The position numbers were made by a program, and so were the translations under genes. Source: Acrasis kona (Eukaryota; Heterolobosea; Eutetramitea; Acrasida; Acrasidae). Taken from it: a DNA stretch of 51,661 nt. Under the pieces are notes generated by a model that saw nothing but the letters and a program-made list of their open reading frames with translations, made no database searches and was not told the origin of the DNA. The stretch is from positions 1 through 51,661 of the forward strand of contig JAOPGA020001125.1 of NCBI GenBank assembly GCA_026419775.2. Direction: 5' to 3'. Of this stretch, positions 28,172-37,226 are shown piece by piece; the first letter of the stretch is position 1; every line of letters begins with the position of its first letter.

Positions 28172-29265
28172 ATGAGCGGAGATAATACGAGGAGGGTAAT
28201 CATTGACACTGATATTGGTTCGGATATTGATGACAGTTGGGCCATTGCGTTCTTGCTAAAATTGCACCTTTTATCTACGAAGGGATTTACGGAAGATGCA
28301 GACCATAAAATATTAACTTCTCAAGGAGTACTTCACCAACCAAATGTTGAAGTTCAAATGATACTTAGCTGCACTGGTAATGCAAAATACAGGTCTGAAT
28401 TAATTGCACAACTTTTAAAGTCAGCGAACCTACAGAAACAGATTCCTATTGGCTTTGGAGCAATAGATGAACGCAATCCTAACTTGTCCCATCCTAACCC
28501 ATTAATAGCAATGTGCAGCCATGATTTTTTTGATTCTTATGATGGCATCCACTATGAAGATGGGATCAGACAAGCAGTTTCTATAATCATGTCAAATAAA
28601 GACTACCAAACAAACCCAATAATTCTTTTGAGCCTTGGTCCCACTACCAATATTGATAAAATGTTGGAGTTGGAACCTGACATTAAAGACCGTGTCCATT
28701 TGATAGGAATGTACGGTAGTTTTGTACTTGGCTACAGGGGCAAAGTTGGTCCGCATGCAGAATACAATGCAAAGTATGATGTAAAAGCTTCAAGAAAAGT
28801 GTTTGACACAAAGTGGAATAAATTCACAATTGTACCTCTTGATACTTGTGGTGTTTTTACGCTCAGTGGGAAACCTTTTAAAAAGATTTCCGGGATGAGA
28901 GAAGACGACCCGATAATCAATACTTTACTTTCTCAATATGAGTTTGTCAACAAATAATTTTTATTACTAATCCTTGCAGGCATTGGTTAATTGAAAGAAG
29001 AAAAAAAGATGTACAAAACTTTTTCTCTGACATTAACTGTGATAAACAATCTACTATACTATACGACCTTGTGACGGCGTACGTTGCTGTCCGTGAATCC
29101 TTCTTAACGTTTCAACCGTTATCCGACCTGACCATATCCGACGAAGGCATTACCAGCGCAAAGTATGAAGGTGATGACACTTTAAGAGCTACTTTGAAGT
29201 GGAGAGACATGAATGGATTCAGGGACTACGTTACAACTGTGCTGACAATGAAAACAAAGGCTTAG
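28172..29265 (+). CDS. Inosine-uridine preferring nucleoside hydrolase family protein
   Basis: Exons 28172-28941 and 28980-29265 (38-nt intron gtttgt...ttgcag, phase 2) give 351 residues. The N-terminus RRVIIDTDIGSDIDDSWAI is the Ca2+-binding Asp cluster that defines the family (Asp12, 14, 18, 20, 21). Members split the N-glycosidic bond of ribonucleosides for purine/pyrimidine salvage. There is an insertion between the Asp cluster and PNVEVQMILSCTGN. A three-codon upstream frame (ATG TCA CAA TGA at 28164-28175) overlaps the start codon as ATGA. If read, it would require reinitiation. Confidence 0.88.
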
Positions 29266-29387
29266 TGCTAAATGACATTAATCAAGACGAATTGAATGGC
29301 ATGTAATTCTTATTAAATGATTTTCAAAAAACAAATGTTGTTGTCTATCGAACAGATGTGTAACATTAAAATTATTTATTATAGCAT

Positions 29388-31067
29388 TCAATCATAGGCA
29401 AGTAGATTAGTCAATCTGTTTCTCTTGGCCACCACCTCCACACGCTCATGCTTCACCAATAAGACATAATAGTAATTGCAAGTATCAAGGAGATGCAGAG
29501 TATTTTCAGAATCCAAAGTTTTGTAGGCATTTTGTAACAACTCTGAATCAAATGAATTGTACTGACAAATAACAACCTGATGCTTATTGAAATACCATTT
29601 GGGAAGCTCAGAAGATTTTGTAGGAACGTATCTAAATACAATAAACAAATCAGGGTCAGTTGGATCAATGACAGGGTGTGATGGGTCCTCAGGCCAAGAA
29701 GGTTTATTCTCACAATAGTGATTTAGAGGAAAACATCTCAACAGTTCAAATCGATAATCAACAACCAAACCATTACATTGTGACCTAAAGAAGTTCATGG
29801 GAATGTCATAATCAACAACATAATACAAGTGCAAATCCCCGACACATTTCACCATGACACCATCTGTTTCCTTCATAAATATATCTTTATATTTGTTCAT
29901 TACGTTTTTATCCAAATCTTTCTCTCTATAAATCAAAGGTTTCATGTCTGGAAACAGTTTGATTACATCATCTTTGGTAAAACATTCATGACCTTGTATG
30001 AGTGCTAATGTTTGTCCGAGACGGAAGGTTATGTTCTTTATTGTGTCCAAATCTAAAGTAGTTCCTGCAAAGTCCACACCACCAAAGACCTGTCTTCTGA
30101 TCTCAAAATCATAAGATTTGATGGCAGGAACAATAATATCTCTCAGATTGTCTGCATTTCTAATTTTAACTAGAGTGTTTTTAATTGTCTCATTAATCTT
30201 CATGGGCACCGCTCTCTTTACCGCTTGTATAATCGGAAGAGGGAACAACTGTTTATGAAGAGGATAGGTTTGCAAAAGGGCATTGTTCATAGAATCGACT
30301 ATCCCTACTTGACAGAAGTTGACCACACCATCTTTTATTGTAAATATGTTTCGATCTTCTCCAAGTCTCTCCCCTACAAAAATAAAATTTTGAGCTTCTT
30401 TCGGAGGAGGTATGTGGTCAAACAAGTATAATAAATCTACGTCAACAGAATTATGAGACCCGTGTCTGAAAAAGGGTATAGTTTTAGACATTGTTTCAAC
30501 AACTTCAATACCAACATTTTTTCTCCAATCCTTCCATGATGGAAACGACGAAGAAGAATAAACAACATGGGGGGACTGGATATTTTCACCCTGAGGAACA
30601 ATAAAATAATCACATTTTACTCCAGAAATTACAGAAGTAGAACAAATAATAACCCTGTCAACCCACTCTTTCCCGAGGGCGTTCTTAATCCAATCTAACC
30701 TAATGTCTAGTGGAGTGGGAATAATAGCACTAACCACGGCAAATTGATTTTGCGCAACACTTCTGGTTGTATAAATGGTATAGGAGGTGGGGAAGTACAA
30801 ATAAGCGTCCACACCCTCCTTCAACATGTCTCTTAGTGCATTAATAGAGTGGTCGCTGGCCACCAAAGATTTAAAGAATTGTTCGTCCTCAAATAACTTT
30901 TTTGCTGTGGTAGATAACATTTTCTGCTTTTTGTTCGAGCTTATTTTGTTTTCAAACAGCTCAAAGACCTCTTGTGCCGTGGTCTTGCCGTTAGATTGGT
31001 CTACAATGTGCTGGACTAATCCCTTCTTGATATCTAGAATGGTGTCGGCCCATATTACTAACTTCAT
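29388..31067 (-). CDS. Large protein with HAD/5'-nucleotidase-like N-terminus and possible nucleotidyltransferase-like centre
   Basis: 559 residues, single exon, ATG start. Residues 1-190 follow the layout of 5'(3')-deoxyribonucleotidases: KLVIWADTILD at the start, then LDWIKNALGKEWVDRVIICS, and SFPSWKDWRKN. The first Asp of the catalytic DxD is replaced by Trp, so this part is probably inactive. Around 195-290 is GSHNSVDVDLLY, which resembles the GS...DxD of nucleotidyltransferases. The C-terminal third is unrecognised; the segment QCNGLVVDYRFELLRCFP vaguely recalls the ligase motif ECRGIVFD. No firm function. It may be an RNA- or nucleotide-processing protein. Confidence 0.8.
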   Translation of the reverse strand: MKLVIWADTILDIKKGLVQHIVDQSNGKTTAQEVFELFENKISSNKKQKMLSTTAKKLFEDEQFFKSLVASDHSINALRDMLKEGVDAYLYFPTSYTIYTTRSVAQNQFAVVSAIIPTPLDIRLDWIKNALGKEWVDRVIICSTSVISGVKCDYFIVPQGENIQSPHVVYSSSSFPSWKDWRKNVGIEVVETMSKTIPFFRHGSHNSVDVDLLYLFDHIPPPKEAQNFIFVGERLGEDRNIFTIKDGVVNFCQVGIVDSMNNALLQTYPLHKQLFPLPIIQAVKRAVPMKINETIKNTLVKIRNADNLRDIIVPAIKSYDFEIRRQVFGGVDFAGTTLDLDTIKNITFRLGQTLALIQGHECFTKDDVIKLFPDMKPLIYREKDLDKNVMNKYKDIFMKETDGVMVKCVGDLHLYYVVDYDIPMNFFRSQCNGLVVDYRFELLRCFPLNHYCENKPSWPEDPSHPVIDPTDPDLFIVFRYVPTKSSELPKWYFNKHQVVICQYNSFDSELLQNAYKTLDSENTLHLLDTCNYYYVLLVKHERVEVVAKRNRLTNLLAYD

Positions 31068-31183
31068 TTTACGAACTTTCTTGGTGTTCCATCACTCACA
31101 AAAACGCACTCATCTGGTTGTTTATTACAAATCTATTCTTAGATTAACATTGATTGCCTGTCAAACAATATTAGTGGAAAAGC

Positions 31184-31560
31184 ATGGAGTTGATTAATAA
31201 TAGAGAGGGAGAGGAGAAAGACAGGTCTCATTTCATGAGTTTACCAAAGGAGGAGAACCTCGACGATAACATAGAAGAAACTGAGGAGCTTGTATTGACA
31301 AAGCACGGTAAATTTTCCTATAGCTTCAAGAGGCTAAAGGAATGGGCCGACTACGATTTCCAACAAGTTGATTATTATTCAAGAGGTTTGTTACCTCCCA
31401 TCTTACAACATGTTTAAAAATTAAAGGAGAATGGACTGTTATAGACTCTGACACCAAAAGTGCAAACCTACATCTTGAGTGCATTGAAAAGACAGGCGGG
31501 CCTCAAGCCTTTGAGGTAAACCTCACGAAGTTTAGTGCAAAAAGTCCACAATTCAGGTAA
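31184..31560 (+). CDS. Small acidic protein of unknown function (two exons)
   Basis: Exons 31184-31385 and 31427-31560 (41-nt intron) give 111 residues. A charged N-terminal half (NLDDNIEETEELVLTKHGK) is followed by a beta-rich half (EWTVIDSDTKSANLHLEC). The TAA at 31558-31560 follows CAG, and an optional 25-nt intron (gtaaat...acaaag) would extend the protein by about 15 residues. It is divergent from the HAD-like gene with 116 bp between start codons. No family recognised. Confidence 0.6.
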
Positions 31561-31973
31561 ATTCTCATGAACAGTACAAAGGTCTAATGATAGATATGGA
31601 ACACTTCATACTTCAGAGGCAAGTTGAATTGGTACGGAGATGTTCAACTAATGTTCAATACAATATATTACATTTCTTTCAAAAACTATTAATTGAGGGT
31701 TTAAACCTAATTTCATCTTCTTTATAACTCTCATTTTGTTTGATTAATGATGTCGTCATCAGAATAAACTTAAAATGTGAGGCCACTATATGTATGACCT
31801 TTTCTTGTCCATGCTCTGCTTGTTTATTCTTTTGGAAATATCCTTGATGCTGTGGTGGATATATTCAGCCATGTGCTGGTATTTTGTATCAACCTTGATT
31901 TGATCTTCAAATGTGTCGTTGATGTTGTAGAGTTCGAGAACTTCTTGGAGCTGCAAGCCCAACGAACAAAACA
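31561..31973 (-). CDS. Possible terminal exon on the minus strand (31786-31951)
   Basis: After an AG acceptor (gggcttgcag), the minus strand is open from about 31951 to a TAG at 31786-31788. It encodes LQEVLELYNINDTFEDQ and a Lys-rich helical end. Upstream exons would have to lie antisense to the AlkD-like gene and were not found. It may be a chance frame; the rest of the interval holds nothing else. Confidence 0.25.
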
Positions 31974-32822
31974 ATGCAAGTAGCCTTGACAAGAATCAAA
32001 CAAGCATTGAAGATTGGTGCAGATACAAAACGTGCACTTCAACAATCATCTTACATGAAAAACACAGTTAAATTTTACGGCCTCACAAGCAAGGAGGTTT
32101 CGACAACATTCAAAAATATCAAGAAAGAAATCATAGAAGCAGTTCCAGATCCAAAAGAACAAATTCAACTCGCAACCAAACATTTATTACGTTCAGACTA
32201 CTTTGAGGAAAAACAAATCGCCATTCAAATACTAGTACTTCAACTAAAACTGTTCAGCAAGCCAAAGCATGATGGCCTCGCTACTCTTATAATTGAACAA
32301 ATTAAAACCGTGCTGGACGAAGACGAACATTTCAACTGGGGCACTACTGACTCCTTATCATCAATGGTGCTCTGCGAAATAATAAAGAAAAAAGGTAAAG
32401 GCACTGCCGAAACCATATCACAGTGGAGTTATGACCCAAAACCATCTCTTTGGAGATTAAGGAGCTCTTGTGTAACTTTCGTGAAAATTGCACGACATGG
32501 CAAGTACAACAAATTAATTTTAGATCAATGTAAACACATTTTAACGGGTCGTGCGGATGAACTGCACAAAGAGCGTTTTGTACAATTAGGAGTAGGTTGG
32601 GTACTGAGAGAGTTGAGTTTGAAAGATGAACCATCAGTCATTGAATTTTTAAAGAAACATTACCATCACTTTAGTAGAGAGGGATTGAGATATGCTATTG
32701 AAAAGATGGACTCTGAAACAAAATCAAATTTAATGAAGTATAGTCCAAATGAAAGTGAGGAAGAAGAGGATGAAAGTGAAGAGGAAGAACAACCAAAAAG
32801 GAAAATTAGACGCATTAAATAA
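31974..32822 (+). CDS. AlkD-like DNA alkylation repair (HEAT-like repeat) protein
   Basis: 282 residues, single exon, ATG start. The series of helical repeats with SSYMKNTVKFYGLTSKEV at the N-terminus, a WSYDPKPSLWRLRSS segment, and FVQLGVGWVLRELSLKD fits the AlkC/AlkD glycosylase family (PF08713). In bacterial AlkD, aromatic residues and one Asp excise alkylated bases without flipping. Trp and Asp residues are present in about the right places, but activity is not proven. A C-terminal Glu/Asp/Ser tail followed by KRKIRRIK looks like a nuclear signal. Confidence 0.85.
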   Translation: MQVALTRIKQALKIGADTKRALQQSSYMKNTVKFYGLTSKEVSTTFKNIKKEIIEAVPDPKEQIQLATKHLLRSDYFEEKQIAIQILVLQLKLFSKPKHDGLATLIIEQIKTVLDEDEHFNWGTTDSLSSMVLCEIIKKKGKGTAETISQWSYDPKPSLWRLRSSCVTFVKIARHGKYNKLILDQCKHILTGRADELHKERFVQLGVGWVLRELSLKDEPSVIEFLKKHYHHFSREGLRYAIEKMDSETKSNLMKYSPNESEEEEDESEEEEQPKRKIRRIK

Positions 32823-32893
32823 TTAGCAATATGAATTTAGTAAAACATCTTTTTTATGCTCTTTATCCTCGTCCCATACTAATTTCATATTGC

Positions 32894-33131
32894 TTATGTG
32901 ATCTGTTTCAATAAAGTAATTTCATCTCTCAGAGTGTGATTCTCGTTGGATAAGAAGCCAACGACGATGTTTCAAAACTGAGTTAATTACAACATGATGT
33001 GATATCAATTTTGAGGGGCACTCGTTTTAGAAGTTCTTTTGTAACTTCAAGGACAAAAATGCAATCATTGGACGTTATTTTGTAAGATAAAATCAACTTC
33101 TGATCAAATTTTAGATTTAGATCCCATCTAA
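32894..33131 (-). CDS. Parts of a multi-exon gene, unresolved
   Basis: The minus strand between 33131 and 32983 is open and protein-like (LNLKFDQKLILSYKITSN, then VLEVTKELLKRV). A second open piece (NIVVGFLSNENHTL, then LRDEITLLKQIT) ends with TAA at 32894. The two cannot be joined by a normal-sized intron as I read it, and the first exon is not identified. There is also a perfect 7-bp hairpin (tcgttgg...ccaacga) here. Function unknown. Confidence 0.4.
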
Positions 33132-33214
33132 AAATAAACGATTACCCATAATAGGAAAGGTCGATCAGGTTTAAAACGCGTTGATTCAGTTATCAAATAC
33201 ATAACAACAACAAC

Positions 33215-33547
33215 ATGAAGAGATTCGCACGTACAGCTGTATCCATCAGAGCCGCCCAAGCTCAACCACTACGCACTTATGTTCGCCTGTTGAACATGGA
33301 CAACGAGCAATTAGATGAGGAAATAACTCGATCTAAGACTGGAAAGTCTGTATCCAGCATCCAAGAGTTTGATTCATGGAACGATAACCTTGCTTCAACC
33401 TCTGAGGCAGTCGTCAAAGCAGAGCTCAGCTGCAACAAAACATTCGATGAAATGCAAAAGGAAACCATAGACGTTCTATCAAAGAAAAAGGAGAGCAATG
33501 TCTTCCCCTTCAAAGGCACTACAAAAGAAGTTGAGACGTCTTTGTGA
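33215..33547 (+). CDS. Small protein with mitochondrial targeting peptide
   Basis: 110 residues, ATG after a CAA-rich leader. The first ~25 residues (MKRFARTAVSIRAAQAQPLR) are rich in Arg and Ala with no acid, a classic mitochondrial presequence. The mature part is acidic and helical (FDSWNDNLASTSEAVVKAE). No known family; it may be a lineage-specific respiratory-chain or matrix subunit. Confidence 0.7.
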   Translation: MKRFARTAVSIRAAQAQPLRTYVRLLNMDNEQLDEEITRSKTGKSVSSIQEFDSWNDNLASTSEAVVKAELSCNKTFDEMQKETIDVLSKKKESNVFPFKGTTKEVETSL

Positions 33548-33979
33548 GTTGCATCTGTAAACATGTAAATAAACTTTATAACATTTATATATACAAATAC
33601 TCATTGCTACCTCGGTGACCATAAATTACTTATGAGGAGCTTCAAATTGTGGGTAATTTTGAAAATGTTTCTCAAAGTTAATCGGCGGAATGAGATTACA
33701 CTGCTAGTTTATCCATTCTACACACACTGAAAAGTTTTAAAGCAAAGATTAAGGAAATGCGCAGCTAATTTCGTTTGAGTCGAGATTAAAACGTTTTAAA
33801 AAAAAATCAAAGTTGTATAAGGATGAGACTTATTTAATAAACAATATACATCTATTATATGCAATGTCCAGTCTATTAAACCCAAGCGCTTGCCTTCTTT
33901 ATTATCAACCAACCCCGTTTCGGGGCTCAATCGGGATTTGCTTCCGCATTTTCACAACGATCGATTTTAAAAAGACATA
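33548..33979. other. Intergenic stretch
   Basis: A 32-codon plus-strand frame at 33632-33730 (MRSFKLWVILKMF...) is too short to call. A small hairpin ccccgtttcgggg sits near 33914. Otherwise AT-rich with no gene. Confidence 0.4.
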
Positions 33980-35308
33980 ATGGTATTTATTGTCGCTGTG
34001 TTGGTCATTGCATTGTCAATCGCGGGGTTCTTTGTATACAGCGGTCTCCCTGAGAAGGTTCTACACTACACATTGAATGGATTGATTAAGGATGGATCTC
34101 TTACCATGATTATGCCAAGTGGTGCAAAGAATACATATGGAAACGGAAAGGGCGCAAAGACTGTTGTCCGTATCAAGGACTCAAACACTGTGCTGAAACT
34201 AGTACTAAACTCCTCTTTTGAGGTGGGACAAGCATTCATGGATGGTCGCATAATTCTAGAAGAAGGAGATGTTTATGATTTCTTAGAAGTTTTACTTGGA
34301 AACGCCAGATTAATGACTGGTGTTGGTGCTCTTGGAAGAATCATGTTTACTGCAACATGGGTCCTAAGAAGATTAGCCCAGTACAACCCGGTCAAGTGGA
34401 GCAAACAAAACGTTGCTCACCACTACGACCTTAGCGACGAGCTATTCGATTTGTTCCTTGACCCAGATCGTCAATATTCATGTTCATACTTCCCAACCCC
34501 AGACACCAAACTAGAAGACTCTCAAGCACTAAAGAAGAGGCACATTGCCGCCAAACTTTTATTAGACCAAAACAAGGAAAACATCCTAAAGGTACTAGAC
34601 ATTGGAAGTGGTTGGGGTGGATTAGCATTCTACATTAACAAAGTGAGCGGTGCCAATGTGACAGGCATCACTCTGAGCGAAGAACAACACAAAGTAAGTA
34701 ACCAAAGAGCGACGGACCAAAATGTCAAAGACAAGGTCCATTTTGAAATTCTTGACTACCGCCACGAAACACGCAAGTATGACCGCGTTGTATCCGTCGG
34801 CATGCTTGAACACGTCGGTGTGAATCACTTTGATGAATATTTCCAAAAAGTAGCCCAGGTCTTGACTGATGATGGAGTGGCTCTCATCCATTCCATTGGA
34901 AGAAGCGACGGCCCAGGAACAACCAACCCTTGGATCCGCAAGTACATTTTCCCAGGAGGTTACACACCAGCTCTTAGTGAAGTTCTTCCTGCCATTGAGA
35001 GGGCCGGACTGGTAGTGAATGATATTGAGATCTTGCGCTTACATTATGCAGAAACTTTGAGGTCTTGGAGGAACAGGTTCGAAGCCAAACGTGCAGAGGT
35101 CCGCGCCTTGTATGACGAACGTTTCTGCCGCATGTGGGAGTTTTATTTGGCCAGCAGCGAAGCAACTTTTAGATACGGAGGTCACATGGTGTTCCAGGTT
35201 CAATTGACTAAACGTAATGACATTGTTCCCCAAACAAGAGACTACATTTATGAAACAGAACAAAAATTACCACTAAGCCCGGCACCATACAAATATCCAA
35301 GTAAATAA
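33980..35308 (+). CDS. cfa: Cyclopropane-fatty-acyl-phospholipid synthase
   Basis: 442 residues, ATG start, no intron. An N-terminal TM anchor (about 2-20) precedes a bacterial-type CFA synthase: NVAHHYDLSDELF, YSCSYF, the SAM-binding loop VLDIGSGWGGLAFY (around 205-218), SVGMLEHVG, and a C-terminal LHYAETLRSW...FCRMWEFYL block. The enzyme adds a methylene bridge to cis double bonds of phospholipid fatty acids using S-adenosylmethionine. The coding sequence looks richer in G+C than its neighbours by eye. In eukaryotes the family is patchy and often of bacterial origin. Confidence 0.95.
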   Translation: MVFIVAVLVIALSIAGFFVYSGLPEKVLHYTLNGLIKDGSLTMIMPSGAKNTYGNGKGAKTVVRIKDSNTVLKLVLNSSFEVGQAFMDGRIILEEGDVYDFLEVLLGNARLMTGVGALGRIMFTATWVLRRLAQYNPVKWSKQNVAHHYDLSDELFDLFLDPDRQYSCSYFPTPDTKLEDSQALKKRHIAAKLLLDQNKENILKVLDIGSGWGGLAFYINKVSGANVTGITLSEEQHKVSNQRATDQNVKDKVHFEILDYRHETRKYDRVVSVGMLEHVGVNHFDEYFQKVAQVLTDDGVALIHSIGRSDGPGTTNPWIRKYIFPGGYTPALSEVLPAIERAGLVVNDIEILRLHYAETLRSWRNRFEAKRAEVRALYDERFCRMWEFYLASSEATFRYGGHMVFQVQLTKRNDIVPQTRDYIYETEQKLPLSPAPYKYPSK

Positions 35309-35455
35309 ATAATATATAGTAACTTAAAGACTTGTTTTAATCTTTGTGTTTGATTGTTGGATTCGTGTTAATGAACTGACCTACTTTTGATGTTTGTGGA
35401 TCAACCAGTTCGTTTCCGACATTGAATGAACCATTACAAATTTTGACACCATTGT

Positions 35456-37072
35456 ATGACACAAACGTTGAGGGACAAGAGTAGCCAACGTTATGATGTT
35501 TTTTTGAAAAAATATGATATTGTTGGTAAGATTGGAGAGGGAGCTTACGGTATTGTCCGCCGCGCCTCGGAAAGGACAACGAAAACAGACGTGGCGATAA
35601 AAACATTCAAACTCAAAATAACAAGGGAGGGAGAGGGCATTCCGGTTACTGTTTGTAGAGAGATAAACGTTTGAATTGTTTCGAGTCAAATCTTTTAACA
35701 AGTTAGCTTCTTCGAGAATTGGACCACGAAAACATTATGAAGGTTAGAGATATTTATCTACAACCTATAGAAAAAAGTTTGATAATGGTGTGCAATTACT
35801 GCAAACTAGACCTTGAAGTACATTTTAAATTTAATTCTCCTCTCCAACTCATTTCATAGAAACTCTTAAAATACCATAGATCAGAAAAAAAGGTTATTTA
35901 TATTGAGAAACCTGGTGCACAGCAAGTTTTAAAGAAGTTACCGAAAAGCTTGGATAGAGCTGTTATAAAATCAGTACTTTGGCAAATACTAAGAGGGCTA
36001 GAGTACCTTCATGCGAATTGGATAATTCATCGTGATTTGAAACCAGCTAACATTCTTGTAAATGACACCGACACTGAGAGAGGTACAATTAAAATTGGTA
36101 AGAGTTCATTTTCTTGTATTTTTAACATTTATCAGCTGATTTTGGCCTTGCAAGAGTTTTTAAGGACCCATTAAGAAGACTTGGAGATGATGGTGCCGTG
36201 GTTACAATATGGTACAGACCACCTGAGATTCTGTTAGGATCGAAACATTATACACCAGCAATAGGTATCTTTATCATCATTACGCTTAATATTTAACCAT
36301 CAAGATGTATGGGCCGTAGGTTGCATCTTTAACGAATTAATCACTGCAAAGCCATTATTTGAAGGAAAAGAAGTCAAGATGGATCACAACCAAAATCCTT
36401 TCCAAAACCATCAGTTAGAGACTATATATAAGATTCTTGGAACACCCAGTCATGATGCATGGCCCACTTTGAAACATTTACCAGTAAGCACACTTTGAGA
36501 TTCATTTTTAATTTTTATAGGAATACAAACAAACGGAGAACTGGGAACGGTTCGCACCACAACTAGAACGTCACACACGATTGGATCCAACATCACCTGA
36601 CTTTGACCTGCTAAAAAGACTTTTAGAATACGATCCCATGAAACGCATAACCGCAAAACAAGCACTATCACATCCCTTTTTTAGTCAAGATCCCCTACCA
36701 ACAACTCAATGTTTCCTTAATCACAAGTTTAAATATCCAGACCATCAATTCCAAAGCGAACAACCTCAACAACATTCTCAATTACCTTCGTATCCCGCAC
36801 AACAAGCGTCAAACATGAGACAACCACATCCTCAAATGATGCAACAACCTCAAATGCAACCTAATGGATATGCAGGTCAACCCAACGGAAGGCCTCAGAT
36901 TGGTCAAGTTCCGTTACAACAACAAGCAATGGCACAACAACAGCTACAGCAACAACCAATCATGCAACAACCGATTGTAGTTCCTTCGGCCCCAGCGAAA
37001 AAGTCTAGTGGCAAGAAGAGGAGTTCGACTGCTGGTGATGGATCTGGCACTTCAAGAAAGAAGAAAAAATAA
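35456..37072 (+). CDS. CDK8: Cyclin-dependent kinase 8 (Mediator kinase) orthologue
   Basis: Six exons (35456-35668, 35707-35817, 35860-36097, 36136-36264, 36305-36483, 36521-37072; introns 37-42 nt), 473 residues. The glycine loop is IGEGAYGIV. The cyclin-contact helix reads PVTVCREIN where CDK8 has [32 protein letters not shown] (CDK8 usually DMG), a YRPPE motif and KHYT are present. [24 protein letters not shown] is diagnostic for CDK8/19. The C-terminal tail is Gln/Pro/Met-rich and ends in a lysine cluster. With cyclin C it would phosphorylate RNA polymerase II and transcription factors in the Mediator kinase module. Confidence 0.93.
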
Positions 37073-37226
37073 ATATTGTAATGTTAATAAAAATACCTGT
37101 TCGTTTAAACATGGATGTGCTGTTTTGGTTGTTGAAAAGTTAAAGAGAGAGTCATCCTCATAAATTAGATTAGTCTTTTTATGGAGCAGATGTCATCTCA
37201 ATCATTTATCAATCTTTCACAACGCA

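Noticed and set aside
32825-32896. Hairpin agcaatatgaatt / aatttcatattgct as an RNA gene
   Set aside because: The arms lie in the 3' region of the AlkD-like gene and overlap the end of a minus-strand exon; pairing alone is not enough.
33632-33730. 32-codon small protein gene
   Set aside because: Too short and without any supporting feature beyond an ATG and stop.
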